Part shown: in pieces, positions 1 to 6,814 of the stretch | Numbering within the stretch: position 1 is the first letter of the stretch | Layout: each line of letters begins with the position of its first letter | Assembly (NCBI GenBank): GCA_028277515.1 | Contig: JANQGC010000002.1 | Coordinates: 1-17,271, forward strand | Source of the DNA: Anaerolineae bacterium | Lineage (GTDB): Bacteria > Chloroflexota > Anaerolineae > Promineifilales > Promineifilaceae | Direction of reading: 5' to 3' | DNA: 17,271 nucleotides | Made by a program: the position numbers and the translations under genes | The notes under the pieces: model-generated | The model's input: only the letters and a program-made list of their open reading frames with translations | Databases searched by the model: none | Told to the model about the DNA's origin: nothing

Positions 1-1
1 A

Positions 2-346
2 CCGCAAGAGATCTATGCCAATATTGAGAATGCCATGCTGGCCAACCCGACGGTGACCGGCATTTTGTCCCTGGAGTGTTGTTCGACGCCACCGGCAGGC
101 GAGTATGTGAAGCGGAATAACCTGGGTGATGAGGTGACGGTGGTCGGCTTTGATGAACTGCCGGCAACACTGGAATTGATCCAGGAAGGATTCATTGCCG
201 GCAGTGTCAGCCAGGCACCGGAGCGCCAGGGTTACGAGGCAGTCAATATGCTGGTTCAATTCCTGAGTGGTGAAACGCTCACGGATGTAGATACAGGCAT
301 TGAAGTTATTGATACTTCCAATCTTGATAAATTTCTCGGTGAGTAA
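2..346 (+). CDS. Sugar ABC transporter substrate-binding protein, C-terminal part
   Basis: An open frame runs in from the left edge and stops at TAA 344-346, so only about the last 114 residues are present. The signal peptide and N-terminal lobe lie outside the window. The visible part looks like the end of a type-1 periplasmic/lipoprotein sugar-binding protein of the RbsB (Peripla_BP_4) kind. VTVVGFDELPATLELIQEG is the usual late strand-helix where these proteins name an effector position, and GSVSQAPERQGYEAVNML matches the following 'Q.P..qG..Av' segment. The next gene is an RbsA-type ATPase, which supports the role. The ligand cannot be read from this fragment; a pentose or similar sugar is suggested by the kinase and mutarotase downstream. 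Confidence 0.82.
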   Translation, partial: PQEIYANIENAMLANPTVTGILSLECCSTPPAGEYVKRNNLGDEVTVVGFDELPATLELIQEGFIAGSVSQAPERQGYEAVNMLVQFLSGETLTDVDTGIEVIDTSNLDKFLGE

Positions 347-362
347 AGTTAATAGTTGACGG

Positions 363-382
363 GTGGCGCGGTTTAGCGCCGC
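363..382 (+). other. Intercistronic hairpin between binding protein and ATPase genes
   Basis: GTGGCGC (363-369) pairs with GCGCCGC (376-382), with one G-U pair, around the six-base loop GGTTTA. There is no T-run, so it is not a classical terminator. In binding-protein-dependent transport operons, hairpins after the binding-protein gene often stabilise the upstream mRNA and lower ATPase expression. That role is inferred here. Confidence 0.5.
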
Positions 383-399
383 GCTATCCGCATATTGTT

Positions 400-1926
400 A
401 TGGAGGAACAGAACCAACCTATTATCCAACTAAATAAAATTAGCAAACGGTTTCCAGGCGTCCAGGCTTTAGATGGGGTGAGCTTGTCTGTTCATGGAGG
501 TGAGATTCACGCTGTCATTGGAGAAAATGGTGCCGGAAAATCGACTTTGATGAATATCTTGGCCGGCGAGATTCAACCTGATGGCGGTCAAATCCTGTTT
601 ATGGGAGAGGATACCCACATCCCAGATCCCTTTACCTCCCAAAATATGGGGATCAGCGTTGTCTATCAAGAGTTGGCCTTATGCCCTAATTTGAATATTG
701 CTGAAAATATTTCTCTCAATGCGACAGCCAATGCCCCTGGGATAGGCTTAGTTGATAGAGCAGGTTTTAAGGAAAAGGCTTATGCCGTGCTGTCGCGGCT
801 GGGCATGGAAAATGCCGATCTAAACCGCCCGGTGGGGCAGCTTACGGTCGCTGAACAGCAAATGGTTGAAATTGCCAAGGCGATTTCCGGACAGGTAAAA
901 GTCTTGATCTTAGATGAGCCAAATTCTGCCTTGTCACTAGAGGAAACCGAACATCTATTCTCAGTGCTAAATCAACTGCGGACGGACGGCGTTGCCGTCA
1001 TATATGTGTCTCACCGGTTAGAAGAGGTGCTTAGTATCTCGGACCGAATTACTATATTGCGCGATGGGCAGTTTATCGATACGGTGAATGCAGAGGAAAC
1101 GACGGTTGATGGATTGATCGGTAAGATGGTGGGCAGAGTAGTTGATGATTTATATCAAAGAGATACGGAGTCCAGCACACGGGATGAAATTCTATTTTCT
1201 GTGACTGATTTAAGCAGTTCACACCAATTAACGGATATATCATTTCAATTGCATGGCGGTGAAATTTTGGGCATTGCCGGACTGCCAGGTGCAGGGAAGG
1301 ATGAGTTGGTAGAATGCTGTTTTGGCTTGCGTAAGCATACCGGTCAATTTAAAGTTCTGGGAGAAATTATCGATATCAAATCGCCATCCCAGGCGATCAA
1401 GCATGGTCTTGCATTTATTCCGGCCGATCGTCGTGAGTCAGGGGCTTTAGCCTTGATGGGCGTGAAGGAAAATATCGTCGCCGCAAACTTGACCACAGTC
1501 AGCACGGCCGGTTTGTTAAACCGCCCTTCAATAGAAAGGGTGGGTCAGGATTATGTGGATCGCTTAGATATTCGTGTTGCAACTTTGAACCAGCAGATGG
1601 CAACTTTGAGCGGTGGCAACCAGCAGAAAACGATTTTGGCACGCAGCCTGGTGACAGACCCGGCAATATTGATTTTACATGAGCCAACGCGCGGCATTGA
1701 TGTAGGAGCCAAAGCGGAGATTTACGGGATTTTGCAGAGATTGGCTTCAGAAGGGGCAGGTGTACTGGTTGTCTCGTCTGAGCTGCCGGAGCTGATTGGG
1801 CAATGTGATCGAATTTTGGTCATGCACGAAGGTCGAATTACCGGGGAATTTGATAGGAGTGAGGCACAGGAAGAGCCGATACTCGCTTGTGTGATGGGAC
1901 AGAGCACCCATTTTAAGGAAGGGTGA
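400..1926 (+). CDS. Sugar ABC transporter ATP-binding protein, RbsA/MglA/XylG type (double NBD)
   Basis: This 508-residue protein is normal length for the family and should energise sugar uptake at the inner face of the membrane. NBD1 has Walker [10 protein letters not shown] (41-49), Q-loop Q90, signature LTVAEQQ (148-154), Walker B LILDEP (169-174) and switch His205. NBD2 has a degenerate Walker A GLPGAGKDE (294-302), the family signature LSGGNQQK (403-410) and a Walker B that reads ILILHEP (423-429), with His427 where the family has Asp. The GIDVGAK segment follows as expected. The ATG at 400 has no clear Shine-Dalgarno sequence, but no better in-frame start exists before the first strand. 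The kinase gene follows after 26 bases. No intact permease gene is adjacent; it may lie upstream of the window. Confidence 0.93.
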   Translation: MEEQNQPIIQLNKISKRFPGVQALDGVSLSVHGGEIHAVIGENGAGKSTLMNILAGEIQPDGGQILFMGEDTHIPDPFTSQNMGISVVYQELALCPNLNIAENISLNATANAPGIGLVDRAGFKEKAYAVLSRLGMENADLNRPVGQLTVAEQQMVEIAKAISGQVKVLILDEPNSALSLEETEHLFSVLNQLRTDGVAVIYVSHRLEEVLSISDRITILRDGQFIDTVNAEETTVDGLIGKMVGRVVDDLYQRDTESSTRDEILFSVTDLSSSHQLTDISFQLHGGEILGIAGLPGAGKDELVECCFGLRKHTGQFKVLGEIIDIKSPSQAIKHGLAFIPADRRESGALALMGVKENIVAANLTTVSTAGLLNRPSIERVGQDYVDRLDIRVATLNQQMATLSGGNQQKTILARSLVTDPAILILHEPTRGIDVGAKAEIYGILQRLASEGAGVLVVSSELPELIGQCDRILVMHEGRITGEFDRSEAQEEPILACVMGQSTHFKEG

Positions 1927-1952
1927 GTTTATATTTACTTTGGAGGTAATTC

Positions 1953-2882
1953 ATGACTAAACCGGTTATTACTGTCGTCGGCAGCTTCGCTGTCGGCATG
2001 ACATTGCGCACAAGCCGGATGCCCATTTTCGGGGAGACGCTTATTGGCTCTGATTTTGATATGGGACCTGGCGGCAAGGGATCGAACCAGGCCGTTGGAA
2101 CGGCGCGATTGGGAGCAAATTCTTATTTTGCAGGTATCATCGGTAATGACAAACTTGGGGAGATTGCTATCGATCTTTATGATCGTGAAGGTGTAAACAC
2201 AAGCTACCTGGAATTAACGGATAAAATGGCTACCGGGGTGGGCTTTATCATTTTGAACCAGGCAGGGGAGAATGGCATTATATTAGATATGTCGGCCAAT
2301 GAAATGATGGATGCAGCCTTTGTTGATAGGGTTGAAGACCAGATCGCCCGCAGTGATTTGGTGATGTCGGTTTTGGAGATTCCGGCTGAGGCGGCCGTTC
2401 GGGCGATGCAATTAGGAAAAAAACACGGGGTTAAAACCATCCTAAACCCCGCTCCAGCACAGCCCTTGCCCCAAGATGTGTTTCAAACTGTCGATTATTT
2501 AACCCCCAATGAAACGGAACTGCGCATTCTATTGGGCCTGGCGCCTGATGACAGCACTCCAACAATTGACTTGGCGCACCGTCTGCGTGGCTTTGGTGTT
2601 GGTAATTTAATCGTCACTATGGGATCAGAGGGCGCATTGATCCTCACCGAATCGGGAGCAGAAACCATACCCGGCCTGACCATCGACGTAGTTGATTCCA
2701 CGGGCGCGGGCGATGCTTTTAATTCCGGGTTGGCTGTGGCCATTGCCTCTGGAAAACCGATAGCGGATGCAGCGCGGTATGCCAATTGCGCAGGGGCAAT
2801 GGCCTGCACTCGATTGGGGGTGATTCCTTCAATGGGCACGAAGGAGCAGGTGGATAATCTATTCAAGAACCAATTTGGATAA
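1953..2882 (+). CDS. PfkB-family carbohydrate kinase (ribokinase-like)
   Basis: This 309-residue protein is the usual length for a ribokinase-type cytoplasmic sugar kinase, which uses ATP to phosphorylate the hydroxymethyl group of a sugar. The first PfkB signature is at residues 40-47 (GGKGSNQA). The second is DSTGAGDAF (248-256), in which GAGD supplies the anion hole and catalytic base Asp254. LTPNETEL (183-190) is the usual mid-domain motif. GGAGG at 1939-1943 lies ten bases before the ATG and fixes the start. It sits between the transporter ATPase and the RbsD-like mutarotase, the order expected of a ribose-type uptake operon. PfkB substrates cannot be assigned safely from motifs; ribose, deoxyribose or another pentose are possible. 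A paralogue lies at 11881-12819. Confidence 0.93.
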   Translation: MTKPVITVVGSFAVGMTLRTSRMPIFGETLIGSDFDMGPGGKGSNQAVGTARLGANSYFAGIIGNDKLGEIAIDLYDREGVNTSYLELTDKMATGVGFIILNQAGENGIILDMSANEMMDAAFVDRVEDQIARSDLVMSVLEIPAEAAVRAMQLGKKHGVKTILNPAPAQPLPQDVFQTVDYLTPNETELRILLGLAPDDSTPTIDLAHRLRGFGVGNLIVTMGSEGALILTESGAETIPGLTIDVVDSTGAGDAFNSGLAVAIASGKPIADAARYANCAGAMACTRLGVIPSMGTKEQVDNLFKNQFG

Positions 2883-2902
2883 TAGTTGAAGGAGACTTGT
2901 TC

Positions 2903-3379
2903 ATGAAAAGAGGAAAATTGTTGAATTCGGAATTAAATCACGCCATTGCTTCCATGGGACATGGCGATCTGATGATTGTTTGTGATGCCGGATTTCCCAT
3001 TCCTAGCAGCGCCTGGCGCATTGATTTAGCGATAGTCCAGGATGTGCCGGATTTAGAGACCGTGTTAAGTGCGATCAATGATGCCTTCATTCCTGAAAAG
3101 GTGTCCTATGCGGCCGAAATGGCGGAAAACAATCCACCATTACTGGAAAAAGTGCAACGTCTATTTTCAGCCAGCGCGCATGAACCCATTCCCCACCAGC
3201 AAATTTTGAGCGAGATGGCAGCTAAAGCCAAGGTGATCGTGCGCACGGGCGCTTTTGACCCCTGGGGCAATATTCTGCTTTACTCCGGCGTTGATGCGCC
3301 GGTCTGGTTTAGCAAGCCTGGATTGAACGTGCCTGAAGAATACCAGGAAATTGTGAAGCGAATCCAGGAAAATAGTTGA
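2903..3379 (+). CDS. RbsD/FucU-family sugar mutarotase (D-ribose pyranase-like)
   Basis: This is a 158-residue cytoplasmic protein. RbsD/FucU enzymes interconvert sugar ring forms or anomers so that a kinase can use them. The N-terminus closely follows RbsD: MKRGKLLNSELN, then MGHGDLMIVCDAGFPIP, which holds the conserved His and Asp of the active site. The late motif VIVRTGAFDPWGNILL keeps the conserved Asn but has Trp where RbsD and FucU normally have Tyr. ATG 2903 was chosen over an in-frame TTG at 2897 because GGAG at 2891-2894 lies eight bases before it. The kinase stop is 20 bases upstream. The gene is followed directly by a deoC remnant. A related protein is encoded at 11360-11860. Confidence 0.9.
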   Translation: MKRGKLLNSELNHAIASMGHGDLMIVCDAGFPIPSSAWRIDLAIVQDVPDLETVLSAINDAFIPEKVSYAAEMAENNPPLLEKVQRLFSASAHEPIPHQQILSEMAAKAKVIVRTGAFDPWGNILLYSGVDAPVWFSKPGLNVPEEYQEIVKRIQENS

Positions 3380-3623
3380 TAAAAAATTCCAGTGGTTGGG
3401 GTCTGGGAGGAATTCCGGCTACAGTGGAAGACATTCGGCTGCTTAAAGAAGTGTGTGAAGGGGCGGCCAGCCGCGTCAAAGCCTCTGGAAAAATCAACAG
3501 CTTTGAGAAAGCCGTTGATCTATTAAATGCGGTGCTGAGTTGTTAGGAACCAGTTCGGCTATGGCGATATTGGGTGAGGACGAACTCCTATCATCTAACG
3601 TGGCAGATCCGTATACTTATTAA
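3380..3623 (+). pseudogene. deoC remnant (deoxyribose-phosphate aldolase, 5'-deleted and frameshifted)
   Basis: Directly after the mutarotase stop codon, the frame starting at 3379 encodes IKNSSGWGLGGIPAT and continues to LLNA at about 3530. Over 51 ungapped residues I count 34 identities to the intact DeoC encoded at 12840-13544. The homologous part starts at the Schiff-base lysine, so the N-terminal two thirds are missing. At about 3530 one base has been lost: the first frame runs into TAG at 3544-3546, while the next frame (from 3531) continues with GAELLGTSSAMAIL to a TAA at 3621. No start codon or ribosome site serves it. It is a decayed relic and shows that the left operon once read kinase, mutarotase, aldolase. 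Confidence 0.88.
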
Positions 3624-3887
3624 ATTAATTGATTTGGGTAGTTGTAAAATATTTATCTTGCAGCCACCTGGGAACTAAATTTTGTCTATCTTTCCTGGCC
3701 AGGGGGCTCCCTGTTCCAGGTTTCCTCTTCGTCGCATAGTTTACAATCAAGTTTAAAACCCATAAATCTCTCGCGCCTAGTAGAGATTAAGACCCAAGGC
3801 CGCCTTTCAAAGGGTGGGTTATGGCGTACATGTTGCCTGTGCTCTCAGGCTAAAATTGCCTGCCAATCATCGACCTCATCTAATTCG
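3624..3887. other. Non-coding stretch between remnants
   Basis: I see no convincing gene here. A hairpin of CCTGG (3694-3698) with CCAGG (3716-3720), enclosing AGGG (3701-3704) with CCCT (3709-3712), could be a weak transcription end for the left operon; only a short mixed pyrimidine tract follows. A second small stem pairs GCCTG (3835-3839) with CAGGC (3846-3850). The stretch is best read as decayed sequence between two gene relics. Confidence 0.45.
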
Positions 3888-4108
3888 AATCCAACAAATT
3901 TTCGTTTCACAGATAAATTATTGAAAATATGACGTTTCTGATTACGGCCCAGGAACTTGACCTTTCCTTGGGGTCGACGTTTGGTTTTTGTACCCTGGCA
4001 ATGGCGCTATTAGCCGAAAACTTTGGGGTCGATCTTTGGTTGGCTTTTGGAGTGTCTATCATTGCGGCCGTCATCATCGGTTTCATCCACTTCATAATCT
4101 GGCCATGA
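3888..4108 (+). pseudogene. RbsC-type sugar ABC permease remnant
   Basis: An ATG at 3929 opens a 59-codon frame ending at TGA 4106-4108. It contains [16 protein letters not shown], which matches the RbsC/XylH-family segment 'GMTFVI..GGIDLSVGS', followed by two hydrophobic stretches typical of a permease ([11 protein letters not shown] and [15 protein letters not shown]). Just upstream, in another frame (3888-3929), NPTNFRFTDKLLKI resembles the family's 'NFLT..NLLNI' segment, so a small deletion with frameshift probably separates the two parts; that upstream match is weaker. A full permease has about 320 residues, so most is lost. The TGA overlaps the ATG of the ATPase remnant in an ATGA arrangement, a leftover of translational coupling. 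Confidence 0.72.
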
Positions 4109-4645
4109 CAGACGAAATGAACATCATTGAATTCAGTGGGATCAGTAAAAATTTCGGCGGCGTTCGTGCACTACGGGACGTTAGTTTCTCCGTGCCGGAG
4201 AAAGAAGTGCACGCACTGGTGGGCGAGAATGGCGCCGGAAAATCAACCCTGATCCGAATTTGCGGCGGTGTTTATCATGCTGACCAGGGAAAGTTGAAAT
4301 TTGATGGACAGGAAATCCATTTCCATTGATCTCTTCGGGGGCGAGGTGTTGGGTCTGGTGGGATTGCAAGGTTCAGGTACCAGCGATGTGCTGCGGGCTT
4401 TGTATGGGGTTTACCCGGAAGCAAAAGGTCAAGTCAAGGTCCACGGCCGTTCAATGACTATAAAGAACTCCCTGGAAGCCATGAAAAATGGCATCGCCTA
4501 TGTTCCGGCCGACCGCCAAATTGAAGGATTATATGCCCACATGTCCGTGCGTGACAATGCGGGCTTATTACTACTGCGTCGGCTGACAAAAGCGTTAAAA
4601 CTCATTTCACTCAATAAACTGGACGAGCAAGTCGAAAATCCTTGA
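4105..4645 (+). pseudogene. RbsA-type sugar ABC ATPase remnant with large internal deletion
   Basis: The ATG at 4105 begins a normal first ATPase domain: [18 protein letters not shown], then Walker [10 protein letters not shown], ending at a stop at 4327-4329 shortly after FDGQEIHF. From about 4316 the next frame carries the beginning of a second ATPase domain: [20 protein letters not shown], then GIAYVPADRQIEGL and MSVRDNAGLL, ending at a stop at 4643-4645. Roughly 200 residues between these points are missing, including signature, Walker B and switch His of domain 1. The last 120 or so residues with LSGGNQQ are missing too. A tandem TCCATT repeat (4316-4321, 4322-4327) lies at the fusion point. 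The product cannot be functional. Confidence 0.87.
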
Positions 4646-4670
4646 CTTAAGTAGGGAGTCGTGCTATTAT
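4642..4670 (+). promoter_or_regulatory. Sigma70-type promoter of the gntR-methyltransferase operon
   Basis: TTGACT at 4642-4647 and TATTAT at 4665-4670 are separated by 17 bases, a near-consensus promoter. The predicted start near 4677 leaves a leader of about 54 bases before the regulator ATG. The -35 box overlaps the last codons of the ATPase remnant. Confidence 0.72.
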
Positions 4671-4687
4671 GTACCTTGATGAACCAC

Positions 4688-4717
4688 TATAAACCATTGT
4701 AAACCTATATGGACCAA
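4688..4717 (+). repeat. Three 10-bp phased repeats in the gntR leader, candidate operator
   Basis: TATAAACC (4688), TGTAAACC (4698) and TATGGACC (4708) repeat with a strict 10-base period, one helical turn, just downstream of the predicted transcription start. CCAT (4694-4697) and ATGG (4709-4712) also form a short dyad. The position suits autorepression by the GntR protein encoded next; binding is inferred. Confidence 0.45.
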
Positions 4718-4730
4718 TAAAACGATCCAA

Positions 4731-5525
4731 ATGAGCTTGTTTCAGCCCGACCATTACGGACCGGTCCCCATTTACGAACAAATCAAAACCTGGATAAAAG
4801 GTCAAATAATGTCTGGTGCCTGGCCTGAGCAACATAAATTGCTTGCTGAGGCTGATTTGGCCTCCGAGCTTAAGGTGAGCCGGGGCACGGTTCGTAAAGC
4901 GATTGCTGATTTAACCAAAGAAGGTTTTCTGGTTCGCACCCACGGACGGGGTACATTTGTTGCTCCGGGAGCATTGGAACAACCATTGGCCGATCGCCTT
5001 GTCACTTTTTCTGAAGATCTGATCAGTCGGGGCATTCCTTTTGACACAGAAGTGTTGGATCAGCGGTTGATTCGAGCCAATGAGCGTATCTCTAACATTC
5101 TGGGGATTTCTAGTGGGCAAGAATTGTTTTTCCTCAAGCGGCAAAGAATGGTCAAGGATGTGCCGCTTATCTTGCTGAATAATTACATCATCAACGATTT
5201 CTGCCCGGATATCGAAGAACAAGACTTCACGGAAACACGACTTTTTGATGTACTTGAAAATGAATATGGACTGGAAATCGATCATGGTCGTCGTACGTTT
5301 CAGGCGCAGGCGGCCGATCTGGAAACGGCTAATCATTTAGCCCTGGAGAAGGGAGATCCGGTCATGCATATCGAACAACAGACTTATCTGATCAATCATC
5401 AGATGATTGAGTTTTCGGATTTGTGGCTGCGCGGCGATCAATTTAAATTGTCGGCCGAGGTACAACGATCCAACCAGGCCCAAACAGGTCTAGCCCTGTC
5501 CTGGTTGAAAAATGCAAGTTTATAA
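4731..5525 (+). CDS. GntR-family transcriptional regulator, HutC subfamily (UTRA domain)
   Basis: This 264-residue cytoplasmic DNA-binding repressor or activator responds to a small ligand. The N-terminal winged helix spans about residues 10-78: PVPIYEQIKTWIKGQI is helix 1, SELKVSRGTVRKAIADL the recognition region, and FLVRTHGRGTFVA the wing. Residues 90-250 fit the UTRA ligand-binding fold, including LFFLKRQRM and IEFSDLWLRGD near the end. The gene follows a strong promoter and phased repeats and precedes the methyltransfer genes in the same direction, so it probably controls that operon and itself. There is no obvious Shine-Dalgarno sequence before ATG 4731, but the domain begins within a few residues of it. 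The ligand is unknown; it may be the methylated substrate or a catabolite. Confidence 0.92.
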   Translation: MSLFQPDHYGPVPIYEQIKTWIKGQIMSGAWPEQHKLLAEADLASELKVSRGTVRKAIADLTKEGFLVRTHGRGTFVAPGALEQPLADRLVTFSEDLISRGIPFDTEVLDQRLIRANERISNILGISSGQELFFLKRQRMVKDVPLILLNNYIINDFCPDIEEQDFTETRLFDVLENEYGLEIDHGRRTFQAQAADLETANHLALEKGDPVMHIEQQTYLINHQMIEFSDLWLRGDQFKLSAEVQRSNQAQTGLALSWLKNASL

Positions 5526-5529
5526 AATT

Positions 5530-5555
5530 TTGAAACACGGCTTCATGATTATAAT
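5530..5555 (+). promoter_or_regulatory. Possible internal promoter ahead of the methyltransferase genes
   Basis: A perfect TATAAT stands at 5550-5555, 54 bases before the methyltransferase ATG. The best upstream element, TTGAAA at 5530-5535, gives a spacer of only 14 bases, so the match is incomplete. The genes may instead be read through from the regulator promoter. Confidence 0.3.
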
Positions 5556-5608
5556 GCCCGATTTTGGCAAAAGGTGGGTTTCATTCAAAGGAAAGAGAGA
5601 AAGGTGAT

Positions 5609-6802
5609 ATGAGAAATAGCAATGGAGATATAAGCCCCAGAGAACGCGTCTTAACCGCGCTCCGCCATGAACAACCGGACCGGGTGCCGGTTGATTTTCT
5701 GGCTACACCGGAAATATGGCAAAGTCTGCTTGAAGAAATCAAGCCTGATGTAGATGCGGTCGGACATTCTGATTATTTTGATCCGGCATGGGAAGCGATT
5801 CTGCGCCATTTTCAGGTTGATTGTCGTGTCTTGTCTTATGACCAATTTTTTAGCCCACCCGATTCACTTATTCATGAAGGGGCGCAGGTTGAATGGTTTG
5901 AAGCCTTAAGCCGTTCCACTCCCAACCGGATGTGGCGACAGCATTTGCCGGGCGACGATTATTATGATTTGTGGAGCCATCATATCCGTATTGTTGAAAA
6001 CCAATCGGGTAATTATGAAGAATTTGCCTCCTGGCCGCTCAGCACTGCCACCTCCCTCAAGGAATTAGAGGATCATCCCTGGCCGGAGCCTGATTGGTGG
6101 GATTTTTCCCCCATTCCCGGTATTATGGAGCAGTTGGATGAGCATGAAGAATACCATATTCGCTTCCGCATTGGATCGGTTTTTGAAATCGCCTGGCAGC
6201 TTCGAGGAATGCAAGAATTCTTGATGGACCTGCCGTTAAACCCGGAATTTCCCCAATACATCATGGAGCGTCTGACCGATATATATGTGGAAAATACCCG
6301 TCGTGTCCTGGACATTGCCGGCGACCGCTTGGATATGGTTTATTTTTACGACGACGTGGCGACGCAGAATTCTCTGATGATATCTAAGAAGATGTGGCAC
6401 GATTATGTAAGACCCTGTCATGAACGGATCATCGCTGTGGCCAATGAATACGGCAAACCGGTCATGTATCATTGTGATGGTGCTTTATATCCCTTGTTAC
6501 CCGGCATTGTGGAAATGGGTGTTGATCTGCTCAATCCTGTCCAGGCTGATGCCAAAGGTATGGATCCGGAAACCTTAAAATCGGAATTTGGTGACCACCT
6601 CAGCTTCCACGGTGGAATTGACATTATTAAAACCCTGCCCCGGGGAACCGAGGAAGATGTGCGAAATGAAGTAGCCGAGCGCATTCGGGTATTGGGTAGG
6701 GATGGCGGATATGTCTTGTGTAGTTCTCATCATATCCAATCGGATACACCGCTGAAGAATGTCTTTGCCATGTATGATCTGGAAAATCGAAAATATAAAT
6801 AA
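5609..6802 (+). CDS. Uroporphyrinogen decarboxylase-family corrinoid methyltransferase (MtaA/CmuA/COG0407-like)
   Basis: This 397-residue protein has a UroD-like TIM barrel. In this setting such proteins act as the substrate methyltransferase, moving a methyl group to the cob(I)alamin of the partner corrinoid protein encoded next. The opening RERVLTALRHEQPDRVPVDF is the standard UroD-family start. YHCDG (287-291) lies where MtaA and CmuA have the zinc motif HxCG, so His288 is kept but Asp290 replaces Cys. FHGGID (333-338) and CSSHHIQSDTPLKN (371-384) are the usual late motifs. I chose ATG 5609 because AAGGTGAT (5601-5608) is a ribosome site; an in-frame TTG at 5564 has none. True haem biosynthesis is unlikely given the neighbours. 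The methyl donor (methoxy, methylamine or thioether) is not shown by the sequence. Confidence 0.88.
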   Translation: MRNSNGDISPRERVLTALRHEQPDRVPVDFLATPEIWQSLLEEIKPDVDAVGHSDYFDPAWEAILRHFQVDCRVLSYDQFFSPPDSLIHEGAQVEWFEALSRSTPNRMWRQHLPGDDYYDLWSHHIRIVENQSGNYEEFASWPLSTATSLKELEDHPWPEPDWWDFSPIPGIMEQLDEHEEYHIRFRIGSVFEIAWQLRGMQEFLMDLPLNPEFPQYIMERLTDIYVENTRRVLDIAGDRLDMVYFYDDVATQNSLMISKKMWHDYVRPCHERIIAVANEYGKPVMYHCDGALYPLLPGIVEMGVDLLNPVQADAKGMDPETLKSEFGDHLSFHGGIDIIKTLPRGTEEDVRNEVAERIRVLGRDGGYVLCSSHHIQSDTPLKNVFAMYDLENRKYK

Positions 6803-6814
6803 GGGAGAATTGCG

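Noticed and set aside
4301..4645. Reading 4301-4645 as an independent small ATPase gene
   Set aside because: It starts inside the preceding relic, lacks Walker B and the signature motif, and is the second half of an internally deleted RbsA-type gene.
4911..5336. Minus-strand open frame (141 codons) opposite the first GntR gene
   Set aside because: No recognisable domain; the plus strand encodes a complete GntR/UTRA protein.
5564..5608. TTG start 15 codons upstream for the UroD-like methyltransferase
   Set aside because: No ribosome site, and the added residues show no family similarity; ATG 5609 follows a good AAGGTGAT site.
5609..6802. True uroporphyrinogen decarboxylase (haem biosynthesis) for the UroD-like gene
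   Set aside because: Neighbours are corrinoid methyltransfer genes and the late motifs match the methyltransferase branch; no other haem gene is nearby.
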